This document shows positions 35,694 to 38,144 of a stretch of DNA of 38,144 bases, in pieces. The notes below the pieces were generated by a model. That model saw nothing but the letters and a program-made list of their open reading frames with translations, had not been told where the DNA came from and searched no databases. The position numbers and the translations under genes were made by a program. Origin of the DNA: Halieaceae bacterium (GTDB taxonomy: Bacteria > Pseudomonadota > Gammaproteobacteria > Pseudomonadales > Halieaceae); assembly GCA_028280635.1 (NCBI GenBank), contig JANQLM010000051.1, forward strand, positions 1-38,144, read 5' to 3'. How positions within the stretch are numbered: the first letter of the stretch is position 1; the number at the start of each line of letters is the position of its first letter.

Positions 35694-36920
35694 ATGGGCC
35701 GTCTGTATAACCGCAATGTGCTGCTAGGGGTGACCGGTGGCATCGCAGCCTACAAATCCGCGCAACTGATACGCGACCTTCGGGAGGCGGGCGCCACCGT
35801 TCGCGTGGTAATGACCCACGGTGCCACGGAGTTCATCACCCCCCTCACCTTGCAGGCGCTGTCGGGCCAGCCGGTGCATCTGGAGTTGCTGGACGCCGAG
35901 GCAGAAGCCGGCATGGGCCACATTGAGCTGGCGCGCTGGGCGGACCTGGTGCTGGTGGCACCGGCTACCGCGGATTTCCTCAGCCGGCTGGCGCAGGGCC
36001 GCGCCGACGACCTGCTGACCACGCTCTGCCTGGCGACCCCGGCGCCGCTGCTGGTGGCACCCGCTATGAACCAGGGTATGTGGCGCGACGCCGCCACCGG
36101 CGCCAATATCGAGCTGCTGGCCAGCCGCGGCGTGCATATCACCGGCCCGTCCGAGGGCTCCCAGGCCTGTGGCGATGTAGGCCCGGGCCGACTGCAGGAA
36201 CCCGCGGAGATCGTCGCCGCGGCCCAGGGCCTGTTTGCGGCCGGAGTTCTGGATGGGCTGCGGGTCACGGTTACCGCCGGCCCCACCCGCGAGGCACTGG
36301 ACCCGGTGCGCTATATCAGCAACCACAGCTCGGGCAAGATGGGTTTTGCCATCGCCAGGGCGGCCGCAGAGGCGGGAGCCCTGACCACGCTCATCAGCGG
36401 TCCGGTGGCGCTGGAAACCCCGGAATCTGTGAACCGAATCGAAGTTACCAGTGCAGTGGAGATGTACGATACGGCGTTGGCACAGATGGGCCAGTGCGAT
36501 ATTTTCGTGGGCTGTGCCGCCGTGGCAGACTATCGCCCAGCCCAAAGCCAGCTACAGAAAATAAAAAAGGGGCAGGAAACCATGCAGCTAGAGCTGGTCC
36601 GCAACCCGGACATCATCGCGGCTGTCGCCGCCCACAGCCAAAGGCCGTTTACGGTTGGATTCGCGGCGGAGACGCAGGATGTACTCGAGTACGCCCGCAA
36701 CAAGATGCAAGACAAGCAGCTGGATATGATAGTGGCCAACGACGTGGCCAGGGACGACGCCGGCTTCAACAGCGACCAGAATGCCGCCACCCTGCTGTGG
36801 GCAGACGGCTGCCTCGAAGTACCGCTGACCACCAAGGGCGAGCTGGCCCGGCAGTTAGTGGATACCATCGCGGGGCGATGGCGCCAGGGCAAGGGGAAAC
36901 ACAAGGGAAAGGTAGCCTGA
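35694..36920 (+). CDS. coaBC: Bifunctional phosphopantothenoylcysteine decarboxylase / phosphopantothenate-cysteine ligase
   Basis: A 408-residue fusion for two steps of coenzyme A synthesis. The N-terminal CoaC flavoprotein half has LLGVTGGIAAYKSAQLIRDL near residue 10, the catalytic His in GHIELARWADLVLVAPATA near 75, PAMN near 122 and the clamp Cys in ACGDVGPGRL near 156. The C-terminal CoaB half has VTAGPTREALDPVRYISNHSSGKMG near 191, CAAVADYRP near 270 and the lysine-rich KIKK loop. ATG 35694 gives the usual N-terminus; TTG four codons earlier is possible. dut, which follows in E. coli and Pseudomonas, is absent; the algC-type gene comes next after 37 bases. Confidence 0.96.
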   Translation: MGRLYNRNVLLGVTGGIAAYKSAQLIRDLREAGATVRVVMTHGATEFITPLTLQALSGQPVHLELLDAEAEAGMGHIELARWADLVLVAPATADFLSRLAQGRADDLLTTLCLATPAPLLVAPAMNQGMWRDAATGANIELLASRGVHITGPSEGSQACGDVGPGRLQEPAEIVAAAQGLFAAGVLDGLRVTVTAGPTREALDPVRYISNHSSGKMGFAIARAAAEAGALTTLISGPVALETPESVNRIEVTSAVEMYDTALAQMGQCDIFVGCAAVADYRPAQSQLQKIKKGQETMQLELVRNPDIIAAVAAHSQRPFTVGFAAETQDVLEYARNKMQDKQLDMIVANDVARDDAGFNSDQNAATLLWADGCLEVPLTTKGELARQLVDTIAGRWRQGKGKHKGKVA

Positions 36921-36957
36921 CCGCGGGTAGAAACTGACTCTGGAATGCAACAGCACG

Positions 36958-38144
36958 ATGGCTAAGAAGAACAAGGACGAAGAACTCAGCGCCGAGGTGA
37001 CACAGGGCATCCTGGGGGGTAGCAACTACCTGCAGCGGGTCTGGCTGTATTCGCTGCTGGGTATCCTGCTGCCGTTGCTGGCCGGTTTTGCCTTTTTGCT
37101 GGTGGTGCGAGACACCTCGCTGCAGGAGCAGCAAGTCACCCGCGCCGCGCGCAGCCTGGCGGTGCAGCAGGCAGCGCAAATCGAACAGCAACTCATCCAG
37201 TTCCAGGGGCGTCTGCAGGCCGCGTCCAACGCACCGCTGGCATTGTCAGCCATCGCTTCCGGCCGCGAGGAAGACCTCGTGCTGGTGGAAAAAGCCATGT
37301 TGGACTACTTCCCGGGTGTAGCCACGCTGCGGCTTATCGCCCTGGGTGAGCTCGGCACAGCGGCTATCGAGGCCAGCGACGTTGGGCTTCGCAACCATAT
37401 TGAGCTGGACCTCGTGCGGCGCACCTCCGAGGGGGAGTCGGTGACGCCGGAGTCCTACCAGTTTGAGGGTCGCTGGCTGACCTCGCTGGCGCGCAGCGTG
37501 CAGCATCCGCGCCAGCCCGACCGCCGTGCGGTAATCCTGGCGACCCTGGATAACGCCGTGTTCGCCGAAAGCCTCGCCGCCATTGGTGCCGAGCTGGGCC
37601 GCAGCAGCCTGTTCCAGATCTTCGATGGCGGCGGATTCAACAATACCAGCGAGATCGCCGCCACCGGCAATGGTGCCGCCCAGGCATACGCCGCGGACGC
37701 CAACCTGAACAAGGGCACCTGGCGGGTGCAATTCACGCCCTCGGCACAGATGCTCAGTCTCTATCAGGTCAGCAGCACGCCGCTGCTGGTTGTCATGGCG
37801 GTGCTGCTATTCGCTGCGCTGGCCGCCATGGTGGTTTTCCTGCTGGCGATGCAGCGCAAGCTGGGTGAAGAAGTGGAGCAGATCCTCGCCGGCGCCGAAC
37901 GCAAGGCATCCTACACCGTCTCCCTGCCGGCCCTGTTGCCCCTGGCTCGCCAGCTGCGTCGGATGACCCTGCAGCAGGCCAACCAGCTCGGACCACGTGG
38001 CGCCGCCACACCGGCCGGCAGCGCGGCGCCGGCCACATCAGCGGAGGAGAGCGACGCGCAGGTGGCAGCCGAGGCGACGGCGTCAACACCCGCCGCACCT
38101 GCCGTCCCGGACCATATTTTCCGGGCTTATGATATCCGCGGCAT
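36958..38144 (+). CDS. algC: Phosphomannomutase/phosphoglucomutase with long membrane-anchored N-terminal extension (3' truncated by window end)
   Basis: The first 395 residues are visible and the gene runs off the window. A short charged cytoplasmic start is followed by a membrane segment at about 29-50, a region of about 225 residues expected in the periplasm, a second membrane segment at about 275-298, a helical stretch, and an Ala/Pro-rich linker at 345-384. Then comes DHIFRAYDIRG, the conserved N-terminus of the alpha-D-phosphohexomutase domain (AlgC is the family type). The catalytic serine loop lies beyond the end. Long forms with such an extension are annotated in pseudomonads. Mutase products feed exopolysaccharide and LPS. 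The ATG at 36958 has only a weak GGA upstream. Confidence 0.88.
   Translation, partial: MAKKNKDEELSAEVTQGILGGSNYLQRVWLYSLLGILLPLLAGFAFLLVVRDTSLQEQQVTRAARSLAVQQAAQIEQQLIQFQGRLQAASNAPLALSAIASGREEDLVLVEKAMLDYFPGVATLRLIALGELGTAAIEASDVGLRNHIELDLVRRTSEGESVTPESYQFEGRWLTSLARSVQHPRQPDRRAVILATLDNAVFAESLAAIGAELGRSSLFQIFDGGGFNNTSEIAATGNGAAQAYAADANLNKGTWRVQFTPSAQMLSLYQVSSTPLLVVMAVLLFAALAAMVVFLLAMQRKLGEEVEQILAGAERKASYTVSLPALLPLARQLRRMTLQQANQLGPRGAATPAGSAAPATSAEESDAQVAAEATASTPAAPAVPDHIFRAYDIRG

Noticed and set aside
36945-36965. A six-codon frame (MQQHDG) overlapping the algC start, considered as a leader peptide.
   Set aside because: Too short to distinguish from chance, and no attenuator structure or codon pattern accompanies it.

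Overview
This is a gene-dense, GC-rich stretch of core chromosome from a gammaproteobacterium. The organism is probably a marine member of the Cellvibrionales (Halieaceae-like); that placement rests on gene content and order only and is an inference. Almost every gene belongs to a recognisable housekeeping family. I see no insertion sequence, prophage, CRISPR array, rRNA or tRNA, and no multi-gene system that looks undescribed. The points of interest are in gene starts, operators and small departures from the usual gene order.

Layout. (1) 16-6854, minus strand: tkt-epd-pgk-fba-marC-alpha/beta hydrolase, a central-carbon operon with nearly no intergenic space. (2) 6984-12669, plus strand: an ArsR-type regulator fused to a methyltransferase domain (SahR type), metK, ahcY, metF, rsmE and a PaaI-like thioesterase. 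This is an activated-methyl-cycle operon behind a strong inverted repeat that is probably the regulator's own operator. (3) 12714-18869: nhaA and a GNAT acetyltransferase (plus), a membrane-anchored HSL-type hydrolase (minus), then gshB, a TonB-type protein, yqgE and ruvX (plus). (4) 18866-21090, minus: the pilus retraction ATPases pilT-pilU. (5) 21449-27131, plus: yggS, proC, yggT, metX, metW, rdgB, hemW. (6) 27144-31910, minus: ftsY-ftsE-ftsX-rpoH-DUF423-trmB, with a perfect CIRCE operator in front of rpoH. (7) 31964-33114, plus: rsmD and coaD. (8) 33111-35606, minus: radC, then rpmB-rpmG with their own promoter and terminator, then mutM. (9) 35694 to the end, plus: coaBC and the 5' part of a long, membrane-anchored phosphomannomutase gene (algC type).

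The order closely follows blocks known from E. coli and Pseudomonas: tktA/epd/pgk/fba; metK...rsmE-gshB-yqgE-yqgF-(pilT-like)-yggS-yggT-rdgB-hemW-trmB; rsmD-ftsYEX-rpoH; coaD-mutM-rpmG-rpmB-radC-coaBC. Departures are the nhaA/GNAT/hydrolase insertion between rsmE and gshB, and the absence of dut after coaBC.

Most notable observations: two genes (epd and ruvX) whose only sensible start is a CTG overlapping the upstream TGA stop; a perfect CIRCE element at rpoH; a probable SahR operator with a promoter that would give a nearly leaderless mRNA; and three convergent gene pairs whose stop codons overlap, leaving no room for terminators.
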